From: Spirosoma spitsbergense DSM 19989
GTDB lineage: Bacteria > Bacteroidota > Bacteroidia > Cytophagales > Spirosomataceae
Assembly (NCBI RefSeq): GCF_000374085.1
Contig: NZ_KB893585.1
Location: 1-41,161, forward strand
Direction of reading: 5' to 3'
Length of the DNA: 41,161 bases
Position numbers and translations under genes: made by a program. Below are positions 1-8,149 of the stretch, in pieces. Every line of letters starts with the position of its first letter. The stretch's first letter is position 1. The notes below the pieces were generated by a model, which searched no databases, was not told the DNA's origin, and saw only the letters and a list, made by a program, of their open reading frames with translations.

Positions 1-1
1 C

Positions 2-271
2 CTGGAATTCGTCTGCCATGAACTAATCGGCACACAACTCGGGGCAGCTACCTATTTTGCTCATCCGTATCATAGTTGGGAGCGCGGACTCAATGAAAAT
101 ACGAATGGGTTGATCCGTCAGTATATCCCCAAAGCTTGTCCAATTAGTATTGTCCGTCCTACTGATGTATCTTGGATTGAAGAACAACTTAATCAACGGC
201 CTCGCAAAAGTTTGGGTTATCTAAGTCCGGCTGAATTCGCTCAGAATAAGCTTTATGCACTGGAAATGTGA
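2..271 (+). CDS. IS30-type transposase, C-terminal fragment (cut by window edge)
   Basis: The frame is open from base 2 to a TGA at 269-271, giving 89 residues with no start in the window. It carries the run YFAHPYHSWERGLNENTNGL, typical of the end of the IS30 DDE transposase catalytic core. The glutamate in HSWERG fits the last acidic residue of the DDE triad, and the tail LNQRPRKSLGYLSPAEF is the usual C-terminus of the family. In an intact element the enzyme cuts and joins DNA at the terminal inverted repeats. The rest of the element lies left of the window, so whether it is intact cannot be judged. Confidence 0.9.
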   Translation: MEFVCHELIGTQLGAATYFAHPYHSWERGLNENTNGLIRQYIPKACPISIVRPTDVSWIEEQLNQRPRKSLGYLSPAEFAQNKLYALEM

Positions 272-282
272 ATGTGCGAATA

Positions 283-308
283 ACCCGATCAGGTTAGCCT
301 GATCGGGT
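283..308. terminator. Bidirectional terminator hairpin
   Basis: An 11-bp perfect stem (283-293 with 298-308, loop TTAG) lies between the stop of the IS30 fragment and the stop of the convergent minus-strand gene at 334. A clear T-tract is weak on both sides. It could equally belong to the end of the IS element. Confidence 0.55.
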
Positions 309-333
309 CGATAAAATGGGCACTGATAGCAAT

Positions 334-1398
334 TTACTTCAGCGATAGCAAATAGCCGATGGTGAAGTTGGCATCCCAGTCGAACACGTACTGGTTGCAG
401 CCCGTAGCATCGGCAATGGATTTGTAAATGTTCAGGCCCGCCTTCGATTTGGCACTTTCCATTTTGGTGTAGGCCGACGGGGCATCCAGTACGGTATAAC
501 GCTCCTTTCCGTTCCGAACGGCTTTGGCCAGTTCGAACGGTACGCCCCCGATGATGAAGCAGATTTTCCGATGGTCGGACGGCACCTGTTTGGCTTTTGC
601 CTGCACTTCGGTCGCTACCGTTTCGGCGGAGGTGCCGTTCTCATAATACTTGGCTCCGTAGGTTTCCAGCGCCTTTGTCGAGCCGCCTTCTTTCCACGAA
701 ATCTTGGTGTTGCCTGAGCCAATATCCGTTACGAAGGAATTGGGATAAAACTCAGACGGCAACACTGCCCGCAGGCCCAATGATCCCTCCTGTTCGGGAG
801 TGACCGTGTTTACAACATAATTCAGCGATTTCAACGCTTTGATAATCTTCTGCGTTCCTTCGGCTTTCAACGCGCCGGAACTGACCACAAAGTGAATGTT
901 GCGCCCGCCCACACCAAAGTCGAGCATCTTGCCGATATAGCTTTTCAGACCCGCCCGAATATCGTTGTCGGATGCCATGTTTTCCATCACTAAGCTATTA
1001 CCGAACTCCGCTTTTTCCAGTTTCCAGCGTTTCTGGTCATCCACGCGAACAATAAATGAGTTGAAGCCACTGGCCCCTAACTCAACCACGCCTTTCAACT
1101 GCCCGTTCTGCGGTTCGGGCGCGGTATAGGAAAAAGCCTGTTTGGGCTGATCGCTGGCGGTATTGTCGGATGCACTGGCATCATCAGAAGACGATGCGGT
1201 AGACGTTGCTTCCTCAGCCGATCCATCGGTCGTCTGGTTATCAGGTCGGGGCAGCGTCTGTGACTCCGCGGTTTCCTGATCTTTGGGGGCCAGTTTGCGC
1301 AGGGCTTCATTGCCACCGAAGTAGCGGAAAGCGAAGAAGATACCGGCCAGAATCAGAGCCGTAATGAGCAGCCGACCGGCCACGGTTAAACGTTGCAT
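334..1398 (-). CDS. Membrane-anchored Ppx/GppA-like (ASKHA fold) protein
   Basis: 354 residues. An N-terminal membrane segment (about residues 8-26) is followed by a low-complexity linker rich in Ser, Thr, Ala and Asp (about 40-90) and then a globular domain. The domain has VVELGASGFNSFIV, resembling the first phosphate loop of Ppx/GppA phosphatases. It also has FVVSSGALKAEG, PEQEGSLGL and VTDIGSGNTKISW, matching in order the later Ppx/GppA motifs including the second phosphate loop. The usual first-loop aspartate reads as glutamate, so nucleotide or polyphosphate chemistry is uncertain. It is the last gene of a three-gene minus-strand set with the two coiled-coil proteins upstream. A membrane-tethered sensor or regulatory ATPase-fold protein is an inference. 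The ATG start fits directly in front of the membrane segment. Confidence 0.55.
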   Translation of the reverse strand: MQRLTVAGRLLITALILAGIFFAFRYFGGNEALRKLAPKDQETAESQTLPRPDNQTTDGSAEEATSTASSSDDASASDNTASDQPKQAFSYTAPEPQNGQLKGVVELGASGFNSFIVRVDDQKRWKLEKAEFGNSLVMENMASDNDIRAGLKSYIGKMLDFGVGGRNIHFVVSSGALKAEGTQKIIKALKSLNYVVNTVTPEQEGSLGLRAVLPSEFYPNSFVTDIGSGNTKISWKEGGSTKALETYGAKYYENGTSAETVATEVQAKAKQVPSDHRKICFIIGGVPFELAKAVRNGKERYTVLDAPSAYTKMESAKSKAGLNIYKSIADATGCNQYVFDWDANFTIGYLLSLK

Positions 1399-1411
1399 AG
1401 AATTGTTAGTT

Positions 1412-1527
1412 TTGAATGAGTGAATTTTGAATGAGTGAATAAGTGATGGGGCCGCCCGTGCGGTGAGACGCTGATTGATAAAATGGCCATCCGTTTTTAT
1501 TCAATCATTCAACATTCACTCATTCAA
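1412..1527. repeat. Intergenic inverted repeat with tandem arms and GC-rich core
   Basis: The left arm 1412-1440 and right arm 1499-1527 are 29 nt each and pair at 27 of 29 positions. Each arm is a double copy of a unit reading TTGAATGAGTGAAT, slightly degenerate. The 58-nt centre holds GGGCCGCCCGTGCGGT (1449-1464), which differs at one base from the 16-mer GGGCCGCCGGTGCGGT present twice in the IS110 transposase region (38609-38624, 39323-39338). The element fills the gap between two genes of the same set. Confidence 0.8.
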
Positions 1528-1536
1528 CTTTAAAGA

Positions 1537-2550
1537 TTAGTCCAGTAAATTCCGGTAACCTGCGTCCTTCGCGGGGTTTGCTCCGAGGATGACGGGTTGA
1601 GCGGGCGAATCCAGCTGGACCATTTTGAATTCACCTTTGTTATAGGCGTCCAACAGCGCTTCGCCTTTGTCGGACAGAATACCGTTCTGAATATCAACGC
1701 CGTTGATGAAATCCATCGAGAGGTCCATGGCCCGCTTCATTTCGCCGAGTTTCTGGCTCATATCGTCCTGAATGTATTCCATCGACTGGTCGAAGTAGAA
1801 CTTCTTGTCCGGATCGCCTTTGAAGATGCTGACCGCCGTTTTAAGGGCGTTGGAGCTTTCCTTTACAATCTGGTATTCGGTTTCTTTCAGCCGTACTTTT
1901 ATGTCGGTTTCCTTGATGATGTAATCGGCGCTCTGGTTCACTTTTTCCATAAAGGCCAGCACCTGCTTCATGTTACGCTGCAGCGGAAACAGCTTTTCAT
2001 TCATCTCCTGAAGGCCCGCCCCTTCGATGGTAGCCAGTTGGGCCGACTCCCGCATTCCAGGTTTGTCGCTCATGGAATTAGCTTTGTTGGCTTCGGCAAA
2101 TTTCTGCTTGATAGTCTCGTTATTCTCGTTGATTTTCTTGTTCAACTTCACCAGCTGACCCGCCAGCGTATTTATTTGCCCCTGCATTTTTTCACGCTTT
2201 TCACGCAGATCCTGCACGTAGATTTTCATGATGGCGATGGGGTTCAGTTGGATAACCGTACCCGTAATGCTGCGCATCATCGACTTGAACAGGAAGAAAA
2301 CAGCGGTGCGAACGTCTTTGCTGGTGAACAGGAAAATCAGTACACCCAGCGCACCCAGCAACAGGCCAAGTTCGAGAATATTGGACGTCGCCCGAATCAG
2401 AAATTCGATGATTCGGTTGAAGTACACCAGGCCGAAGCCAGCCACACCAGCCAGCACAATCATGCCCAGAACACCTTCGGGGCGGCTCCAGAACGACCGT
2501 TTTTCGGTGTCTGTTTTACCGCCAAGTTGAGAGAAATCGGGAGTTGCCAT
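1537..2550 (-). CDS. Membrane-anchored coiled-coil protein, PspA-like in form
   Basis: 337 residues. Two hydrophobic segments lie at about residues 28-45 and 52-76, then a third weakly hydrophobic stretch, and then a long helical region (about 110-290) rich in Lys, Glu, Gln and Asn with heptad spacing, including LREKREKMQGQINTLAGQL. The form (helical hairpin, many charged residues, no enzyme motif) recalls PspA/IM30-type membrane-remodelling proteins, but this is fold-level resemblance only and family membership is not shown. It lies between the small coiled-coil gene upstream and the Ppx/GppA-like gene downstream on the same strand. The 120-138 bp gaps on either side each contain inverted-repeat elements, so a shared transcript is likely but interrupted by structured DNA. 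A role in inner-membrane integrity is inferred. Confidence 0.5.
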   Translation of the reverse strand: MATPDFSQLGGKTDTEKRSFWSRPEGVLGMIVLAGVAGFGLVYFNRIIEFLIRATSNILELGLLLGALGVLIFLFTSKDVRTAVFFLFKSMMRSITGTVIQLNPIAIMKIYVQDLREKREKMQGQINTLAGQLVKLNKKINENNETIKQKFAEANKANSMSDKPGMRESAQLATIEGAGLQEMNEKLFPLQRNMKQVLAFMEKVNQSADYIIKETDIKVRLKETEYQIVKESSNALKTAVSIFKGDPDKKFYFDQSMEYIQDDMSQKLGEMKRAMDLSMDFINGVDIQNGILSDKGEALLDAYNKGEFKMVQLDSPAQPVILGANPAKDAGYRNLLD

Positions 2551-2560
2551 TGAAAGTAGA

Positions 2561-2663
2561 TTTACGGTTTTTAGTTTATGGTTTACGGTTTAGGATTTAA
2601 AGTTTTTGGCTCATGACAGGCCACTTGCAATGGCGGCCCGGCGAAAACTATAGACCGAAAACC
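2561..2663. repeat. Degenerate TTTACGGTTTA repeats with GC-rich core
   Basis: The stretch 2561-2609 holds several degenerate copies of a TTTACGGTTTATGG-like unit. The segment 2644-2663 is an imperfect inverse of it and shares arm sequence with the element at 26281-26349. The centre, read on the minus strand (2639-2624), begins GGGCCGCC and matches the 16-mer core at 11 of 16 positions. It fills the gap between the two coiled-coil genes. Confidence 0.5.
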
Positions 2664-2670
2664 TTGCACC

Positions 2671-3354
2671 TCATTTAAGATATTGTGTCATTTTTCCAAT
2701 ATCGTCTTTAATCTGATTCAGGAAGTGGGCGAAGGTCGATTCGTAGTTTTGCCGGTTCTGCGTAATCTTCGCGCTTTGTTCGTTTATGTCGCCCTCAATG
2801 GCTGTAAGCCGGTTTTTGTTGGTATCAATCTGTTTCTGGATTTCAACCAGTTGCTTCGCCAGCGCTTCGTTTTCCGATTGCAGCCGTTTCTGCTCAGTCT
2901 GTAGGCCACCAACCCGCTCTGTCAGAGCCGCTTCCACGCTCTTGCCGAAACCGTCCCGGTCTTTGTTCAGGGCCGCAATATACCCATTCGCCGTACTCGT
3001 CAGCGTGTTTATGTCGGCTGGTCCACCGAGCGCCTTGAAACTTGCCCAGGCCGCCTGAAACTGCTTTTCTTCGGACAGACCGAGGTTGCTCAGACTGCGA
3101 AGCGTTTCACGAAACTCGAAATAATCGGGTCCCGGTGGGTTACTCTGCGCGAGTACGTTGGCCAGGTGCTCGGCAAACTTCGCATCGACTGCTTCCGACG
3201 GTGTTACGGGCGGTGTCGTTACCGGTGCGGGTGCTGGGCGGGGTGTTGCGGCTGAGGAAGGGGCCGGGGGCGTACCCGTGGCTACACCCGGTTCCCCTTC
3301 CTTTACGAAGAAGCTCAGGATTTTCTGGCCAATGGATTTGTCTGGTTCAGGCAT
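2671..3354 (-). CDS. Soluble coiled-coil protein of unknown function
   Basis: 227 residues, no signal peptide or membrane segment. The N-terminus (MPEPDKSIGQKILSFF) is followed by a Pro/Ala/Thr linker (about 22-50), a helical domain (about 52-130), and a strong coiled coil (about 145-205, with LQTEQKRLQSENEALAKQL). I do not recognise a named family. It is the first gene of the minus-strand set with the membrane coiled-coil protein and the Ppx/GppA-like protein. The shared helical character suggests that the first two gene products may bind each other, which is an inference. Upstream lies a short tandem repeat but no clear promoter. Confidence 0.6.
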   Translation of the reverse strand: MPEPDKSIGQKILSFFVKEGEPGVATGTPPAPSSAATPRPAPAPVTTPPVTPSEAVDAKFAEHLANVLAQSNPPGPDYFEFRETLRSLSNLGLSEEKQFQAAWASFKALGGPADINTLTSTANGYIAALNKDRDGFGKSVEAALTERVGGLQTEQKRLQSENEALAKQLVEIQKQIDTNKNRLTAIEGDINEQSAKITQNRQNYESTFAHFLNQIKDDIGKMTQYLK

Positions 3355-3384
3355 CGTATTCAGTCAGTTACCGGAAATCCCGCC

Positions 3385-3422
3385 GGGCATTCCATGCGGG
3401 GCAATCCATGCGGGGCAATCCG
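3385..3422. repeat. Short 14-nt tandem repeat
   Basis: About two and a half copies of a unit reading GGGGCAATCCATGC, in the gap between the coiled-coil gene and msrA. It may be simple slippage. Confidence 0.5.
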
Positions 3423-3539
3423 TTCGTTGAATTACTGAACAATGTTACGAGGTTCGGTTCATTCCCGCAATATCAGATTTGGCCGAACGGTTGCGGGAAC
3501 TGACAAAATGCCCCAGGACGGGCCGAATGTCTGGATTCG

Positions 3540-4226
3540 TTAATTTTTTACATCCGGTTTCAGCCAGTTGTCCATCCGCTTCCGGAACTTCTCGACTTTG
3601 GGCCTCGAAACGCTGCTGACATACATCTCGTTGGGGTGGCTGTAGTAATAACCCTGATGGTAAACCTCCGCCGGAAAAAACTCCTTGAACGGAAGCACCT
3701 GGGTCACAACGGGGCGGCTGTAGTGCCCTGACGCGTCTTCGCGCTGAATGGCCGACTCGATAGCGGCTTTCTCGGCGGGTGTCCGGTAGAAGGCGATGGA
3801 CCGGTATTGCGTACCCACATCGGGGCCCTGCCGATTCAGCGAACTGGCATCGTGCCCAATGAAAAATGCCTTGACAAGGGTGTCGAACGGAATGACGTTT
3901 GGGTCGTAATACACCTGAACGGATTCGGCGTGGCCCGTTTGACCGCTGCCGACCTGTTCGTAGGTTGGCTTGTCTAGTTCGCCACCGGCATAGCCCGACA
4001 CTACCTCCCGAACGCCCCGCAGCGATTCGAATTCGGCTTCGGTACACCAGAAACAGCCAGCGGCAAAAGTGGCCACCGCTTCGCCGGGTTGCGGGGTGGG
4101 CAGGGTAGCCGGGCGGGTATCGGTACTGGCCTCCGTGGCGCTGGATGACTGTTGCTGACAACCGGTCAGCCCAAACAGGCCGGCAAAGAACAGAGGAATA
4201 AGAAAATAGCGGTACGTTGATTTCAT
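3540..4226 (-). CDS. msrA: Peptide methionine-(S)-S-oxide reductase, lipoprotein form
   Basis: 228 residues from the ATG at 4226, chosen because it directly precedes a lipoprotein signal (LFGLTGC, Cys23). An in-frame start 27 codons upstream would bury that signal. The catalytic motif is GCFWC (Cys58 nucleophile). Family blocks VVSGYAGG, GHAESVQVYYDP, GTQYRSIAFY, FFPAEVYHQGYY follow in order. No cysteine is present in the C-terminal tail, so Cys61 or an external thiol would have to resolve the disulfide. MsrA reduces the S epimer of oxidised methionine in proteins, and the lipobox places it in the envelope, outside the cytoplasm. It is divergent from miaE across a 90-bp gap. Confidence 0.95.
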   Translation of the reverse strand: MKSTYRYFLIPLFFAGLFGLTGCQQQSSSATEASTDTRPATLPTPQPGEAVATFAAGCFWCTEAEFESLRGVREVVSGYAGGELDKPTYEQVGSGQTGHAESVQVYYDPNVIPFDTLVKAFFIGHDASSLNRQGPDVGTQYRSIAFYRTPAEKAAIESAIQREDASGHYSRPVVTQVLPFKEFFPAEVYHQGYYYSHPNEMYVSSVSRPKVEKFRKRMDNWLKPDVKN

Positions 4227-4287
4227 ACCTACTGAACACAAAACCTGCGCTGGAGGTTGCGAAATCGCCCGTTTGTCGGCAAACATG

Positions 4288-4295
4288 TATCTTTG
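4288..4295 (+). promoter_or_regulatory. Candidate -7 box of the miaE promoter
   Basis: TATCTTTG matches the Bacteroidota -7 consensus TAnnTTTG and ends 20 nt before the miaE ATG. A TTTG lies upstream at 4272-4275, but the 12-nt spacing is shorter than the usual -33 distance, so only the -7 part is supported. Confidence 0.45.
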
Positions 4296-4315
4296 TTTAC
4301 TGACCACGCTGCTTT

Positions 4316-4912
4316 ATGTCACTGACTACGCTGGGGCTTGAACTGCCCACCGACCCGCGCTGGGTCAACATTGCCGAAATGAACATTGGCGAAATCCTGA
4401 TTGACCATGCTTACTGCGAACAGAAAGCGGCCTCGTCCTGTATTTCGCTCATTGTCCAGTATTTCGATAAGCCGCAGCTGATTGCCGTACTTACCCCCAT
4501 TGTGGCCGAAGAGTGGGGGCACTTCCGGCGGGTACTCAACGAACTCGACAAGCGACATATTCCCCTCGGACGGCCTCGTAAGGATGAATACGTCAACCAG
4601 CTAAGGAGTCGCCTGCGCCGGACCATCAAGGACTACCTGGAGCAGATGATGGATAACCTGCTGATGAATGCGCTAATCGAAGCCCGAAGCTGCGAACGGT
4701 TCAAACTACTGTCGGAACACATTGCCGATGCAGGACTTCGGAAATTCTACCACGAACTGATGATCTCGGAAGCGGGGCATTACCGTAGTTTCATCGAACT
4801 CGCCGAAACGTATGTACCCACCCAGCGCGTGCGGGAGCGGTGGAAGGAATTTCTGGCCGAAGAAGCCGACATTATGAAATCACTGGATGTGCGGAGTGAC
4901 CGGATGCACTAA
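4316..4912 (+). CDS. miaE: tRNA-(ms2io6A37) hydroxylase
   Basis: 198 residues, close to the usual length. Ferritin-like diiron enzyme that hydroxylates the isopentenyl group of ms2i6A37 in tRNAs reading UNN codons, following MiaA and MiaB. Ligand motifs are visible in order: an early Glu in HAYCEQKAAS, EEWGHF (E-x-x-H), a third Glu in EARSCERF, and EAGHYRSF (E-x-x-H). The ATG at 4316 lies 20 nt after a good -7 box. It is divergent from msrA and is followed after 110 bp of short repeats by the nuclease gene on the same strand. Confidence 0.93.
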   Translation: MSLTTLGLELPTDPRWVNIAEMNIGEILIDHAYCEQKAASSCISLIVQYFDKPQLIAVLTPIVAEEWGHFRRVLNELDKRHIPLGRPRKDEYVNQLRSRLRRTIKDYLEQMMDNLLMNALIEARSCERFKLLSEHIADAGLRKFYHELMISEAGHYRSFIELAETYVPTQRVRERWKEFLAEEADIMKSLDVRSDRMH

Positions 4913-4925
4913 CTTTTTAGTCATA

Positions 4926-5014
4926 AATTGTCATTCGTTAATTGTCATTAGTAGTCATTTGTGGTTTTACCAATCAATGACAACGAATGACAATCAATGA
5001 CAACGAATGACAAC
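4926..5014. repeat. Short tandem and inverted repeats, including a perfect 20-nt tandem
   Basis: The 20-mer CAATCAATGACAACGAATGA occurs twice in tandem at 4971-5010. Upstream, 4926-4960 carries inverse copies of parts of it (ATTGTCATTCGTTAATTGTCATT). The arm sequence TGACAATCAATG also occurs at 34821-34832. The repeat runs to within about 10 nt of the nuclease start. Confidence 0.75.
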
Positions 5015-5021
5015 CTACTGA

Positions 5022-8000
5022 ATGACGTTTTTACAACAAACTGCTCAACGAATTTTTGATGCTCACGGCGAAAGCATGAGCGAGATTTGGGTAATACTCC
5101 CCACACGCCGGGCCGTTTCGGTTTTCCTCGATGAACTGTCCGCGCTTTCTGATCGGCCTTTTCTGGCCCCCCACGCGCTGGCCGTCGATGATTTTATTAC
5201 GCAGGCCGCCGGGGTGCAGTTGATCGATTCGGTCAGTTTGTTATTTGAACTTTACGATGTTTTCCGGGCCATCGATCCGCTGGTTGAGTTCGAGCAGTTC
5301 ATTGGCTGGGCCACCGTCCTGCTCGCCGATTTTGACCGGATCGACCAGTACCTCGTCAGCCCGTCCGAACTGTTTAGTTACCTGACGGCCGCCGAAGCCC
5401 TGAAACGCTGGCAGGTGAACGCCCCCCCGCAGGCTGCTCCCATTGTGGAAACGGCGGGCACTACGCGCTATTTCAAACTCTTCGAGAACCTGCATGCGGC
5501 CTACAAAGCCCTGCAGGAGCGGCTGGACCGGCAGGGACTAGCCTACCGGGGCATGGCTTATCGACGGCTGGCCCAAAATGTGGAGTCGCAGATTCGGGAT
5601 AACCTGTCCTATGAAAAGGTGTATTTTGTGGGATTCAACGCCCTGAGCCGCGCCGAGGAGCACATTATCCAGATTCTGCTGAATGCGCAGAAAGCCGAAA
5701 TATTCTGGGATGCCGATCAGTATTACATCAACGACTGGCGGCAGGAGTCGGGCGAATTCCTGCGCCGGTACCGGAAGGAGGGTTGGCTGTTCTCCGCTCA
5801 GAATAATGACGACCTGTCTAACAATCTGCTGGGGACCGAAAAGAACATCCGTATCGTTGGGGTGGCCAACGCCAGTATGCAGGCAAAAGTGGCCGGGAAA
5901 CTATTCAGCGAATGGAAGGAGGCCGAGCGACAGGAAACGAGCGGATTCGATCCGGCATCGGCAACACCCCGTCGCTCGCCGAAAACCGCCATCGTACTCG
6001 CCGACGAAACCCTGCTGATTCCGGTGCTCTATGCGCTGGATGAAAGCGTGGTTGACCTGAACGTTACGATGGGTCTATCCTTAAAATCGTCGCTGCTGTT
6101 TACGCTGGTCGATACGCTGTTTGAGATGCAGCGGACGGTACACGAGTTCCGAACGAAGGACGGGCGCGATCTGCGTATTCCAAAGTACCACCACCGCCAC
6201 GTCGTAAAGGTGCTGAATCACCCTTTTGTGAAACAGTACGAACGCATAAAGGACCTGATGTGGCCAGGGGGATTTGCTGAAACAGGGGAGGTGCTGCCAC
6301 CGGAGCCCCTGTTTCAATGGATTGCCAAAGAAATTGTGAGGGAGCAGCGCGTGTACCTGACCGAGCGGGAAATCAGGGAGTTAGGCCAGGACGACCCGCT
6401 GGTACAGATTCTCTTTGCCCGCTGGCCGAACGAAGACCCTATGCGGGCTATCAAGTTGTTCTACGAACTAATCGAACGCCTGCGTGATGTGTACCGGGTT
6501 AGTCAGGATGCCATCGAGATCGAGTACCTCTACTTATTTTTCACCCTGCTCAAACAACTGGAAGCCACCCTAGACAGGCAGGCCGAATCGGCGGACAGTA
6601 CACCCGTGACGGTGAAGAGTTTCCGGCAGTTTCTGTACGAACTCATCCGGCAGACGAGCATTCCGTTTACGAGTGAGGGCAAAAGCCAGTTGCAGATTAT
6701 GGGTATGCTCGAAACGCGGGCGCTGGATTTTGAACGGGTTATCATCCTGTCGGTCAACGAAGGGATACTGCCCCAATCACGGAAGCTCAATTCCTTGATT
6801 CCGTTCGATATAGCCGCCGAACTGAAAATGCCTACCTACCGGGAGCAGGAGGCCGTGATGGCCTATCACTTCTATCGGTTACTACAGCGGGCTACCGATA
6901 TTGTGCTGTTGCACACCACCTCTACCGATGCCTACGGCAACAGCAAAGGGGAGCCAAGCCGCTACATCCGTCAGCTCGAACACGAACTGGTTGAAAAAGC
7001 GAATAGCCTGTCAGAAGCGGAGCGGAAAAAATTATTCGATGAGGGGCGATTGGAGGAGGCCAGCCTGATTCGACATCCCCGCATCCAGTTGTCCAAACCA
7101 ACGGTACGCTTTGGCCGGAAGGGGGAGAGTAAAGTCGCCGATTTATCGACGTTGAGCGTTCCTAAAACTGAAACCATCCGGGCCGAACTCATTCAAACGC
7201 TGACCAGCAAAGGGCTTTACCCGTCGTACCTCAACCAGTTTATTGCCTGCTCCATGCGGTTTTACTTCAGCCGGATCGTGAAAATCAGCGAGGAGGAAGA
7301 CATCGAGGAGAAAATGGGCGTGGCCCAGTTTGGCGATTGGGTGCACAAGGTGCTGGAACGGCTGGACCAGGACTATAAGTTGCTGGACAAACCCGTCGAT
7401 GAAACGATTATACGGAACCTGCTGGCCGAAGAGTTCAACAAGTCCATGAAAGGGCGGGTGATTGAATCGGGCATGAACCTGCTGCTCTACGAACTGGCGC
7501 AGAAGCTGATGCTCGATTTCCAGGAGGAGCAGGGCAAACTGGCCGGGCTGAAAGTGATTGGAACGGAGCAAACGCTCGAAACCTACCTGAACGTGCCGCT
7601 GGACGGGGGTGAAACCATCCGGGTACGGATAGCGGGTAAGGTAGACCGCATTGAGCAGTTTGGCGATATAATTCGTATTGTCGACTATAAGACCGGGAGT
7701 GTCAAGTTGCCGGATGTGAAGAAGGAAGATCTGATTGAAAAACTGCTGGGCGACGGGGCGCAGGAGAAGATGCGGCAGGTATGGCTGTATCGCTACCTGG
7801 CCCTCAAAAACATACAGGAACACGGGGGATTGCCCCGCGACCGGGCCAAACGGGACATTTTTCCCGCGCAGGGAATGCCGGTAGAAGCCGGGTTTTACTC
7901 CTTCAGGGATGTGAATGGCGGGTTCAAAACCAACCCCGTCCGCTTTGACAGCAACGACGACCCCGACCAGTACATCCGCGATTCGGAATCCCTGCTGAAG

Positions 8001-8102
8001 CAGTTAATCCACCGGCTCCTCGACGTAAACGAACCCTTCCGCAAAACCGACAAACTGGAGACCTGCCAATACTGCGATTTCAAGGGGATTTGCGGGCGGT
8101 AG
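5022..8102 (+). CDS. AddB-type helicase-nuclease subunit with PD-(D/E)XK nuclease and Fe-S cysteines
   Basis: 1026 residues. The N-terminal half resembles the inactivated helicase-like part of AddB (VILPTRRAVSVFLDEL near residue 25, LETRALDFERVIILSVNEG near 570). The C-terminal part is a RecB-type nuclease: IVDYKTG with Asp888 and Lys890, preceded by a Glu in GTEQTLE. Cys743 (FIACSMRFYF) together with Cys1015, Cys1018 and Cys1024 (CQYCDFKGIC) form the four-cysteine Fe-S staple known from AddB nucleases. The expected role is double-strand-break end processing together with an AddA/UvrD-type helicase, which is not in the window. The ATG directly follows the repeats at 4926-5014. A decayed second copy of its last ~60 codons is found at 13940-14129. 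Confidence 0.85.
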   Translation: MTFLQQTAQRIFDAHGESMSEIWVILPTRRAVSVFLDELSALSDRPFLAPHALAVDDFITQAAGVQLIDSVSLLFELYDVFRAIDPLVEFEQFIGWATVLLADFDRIDQYLVSPSELFSYLTAAEALKRWQVNAPPQAAPIVETAGTTRYFKLFENLHAAYKALQERLDRQGLAYRGMAYRRLAQNVESQIRDNLSYEKVYFVGFNALSRAEEHIIQILLNAQKAEIFWDADQYYINDWRQESGEFLRRYRKEGWLFSAQNNDDLSNNLLGTEKNIRIVGVANASMQAKVAGKLFSEWKEAERQETSGFDPASATPRRSPKTAIVLADETLLIPVLYALDESVVDLNVTMGLSLKSSLLFTLVDTLFEMQRTVHEFRTKDGRDLRIPKYHHRHVVKVLNHPFVKQYERIKDLMWPGGFAETGEVLPPEPLFQWIAKEIVREQRVYLTEREIRELGQDDPLVQILFARWPNEDPMRAIKLFYELIERLRDVYRVSQDAIEIEYLYLFFTLLKQLEATLDRQAESADSTPVTVKSFRQFLYELIRQTSIPFTSEGKSQLQIMGMLETRALDFERVIILSVNEGILPQSRKLNSLIPFDIAAELKMPTYREQEAVMAYHFYRLLQRATDIVLLHTTSTDAYGNSKGEPSRYIRQLEHELVEKANSLSEAERKKLFDEGRLEEASLIRHPRIQLSKPTVRFGRKGESKVADLSTLSVPKTETIRAELIQTLTSKGLYPSYLNQFIACSMRFYFSRIVKISEEEDIEEKMGVAQFGDWVHKVLERLDQDYKLLDKPVDETIIRNLLAEEFNKSMKGRVIESGMNLLLYELAQKLMLDFQEEQGKLAGLKVIGTEQTLETYLNVPLDGGETIRVRIAGKVDRIEQFGDIIRIVDYKTGSVKLPDVKKEDLIEKLLGDGAQEKMRQVWLYRYLALKNIQEHGGLPRDRAKRDIFPAQGMPVEAGFYSFRDVNGGFKTNPVRFDSNDDPDQYIRDSESLLKQLIHRLLDVNEPFRKTDKLETCQYCDFKGICGR

Positions 8103-8149
8103 AGGACGTAACACCTATTGTTGGCTACTTGCGAAAATCCATAACAGTA

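Noticed and set aside
1597..2553. A 318-codon open frame opposite the membrane coiled-coil gene
   Set aside because: Antisense shadow; its composition (many Phe, His, Gln) is what the reverse of Lys/Glu-rich coding gives.
4971..5010. Possible CRISPR-like array
   Set aside because: Only two 20-nt copies in direct contact, no spacers and no cas genes.
5205..5220. A further copy of the GC-rich core (GCCGCCGGGGTGCAGT) in the nuclease gene
   Set aside because: It needs a two-base gap to align and is ordinary in-frame coding sequence.
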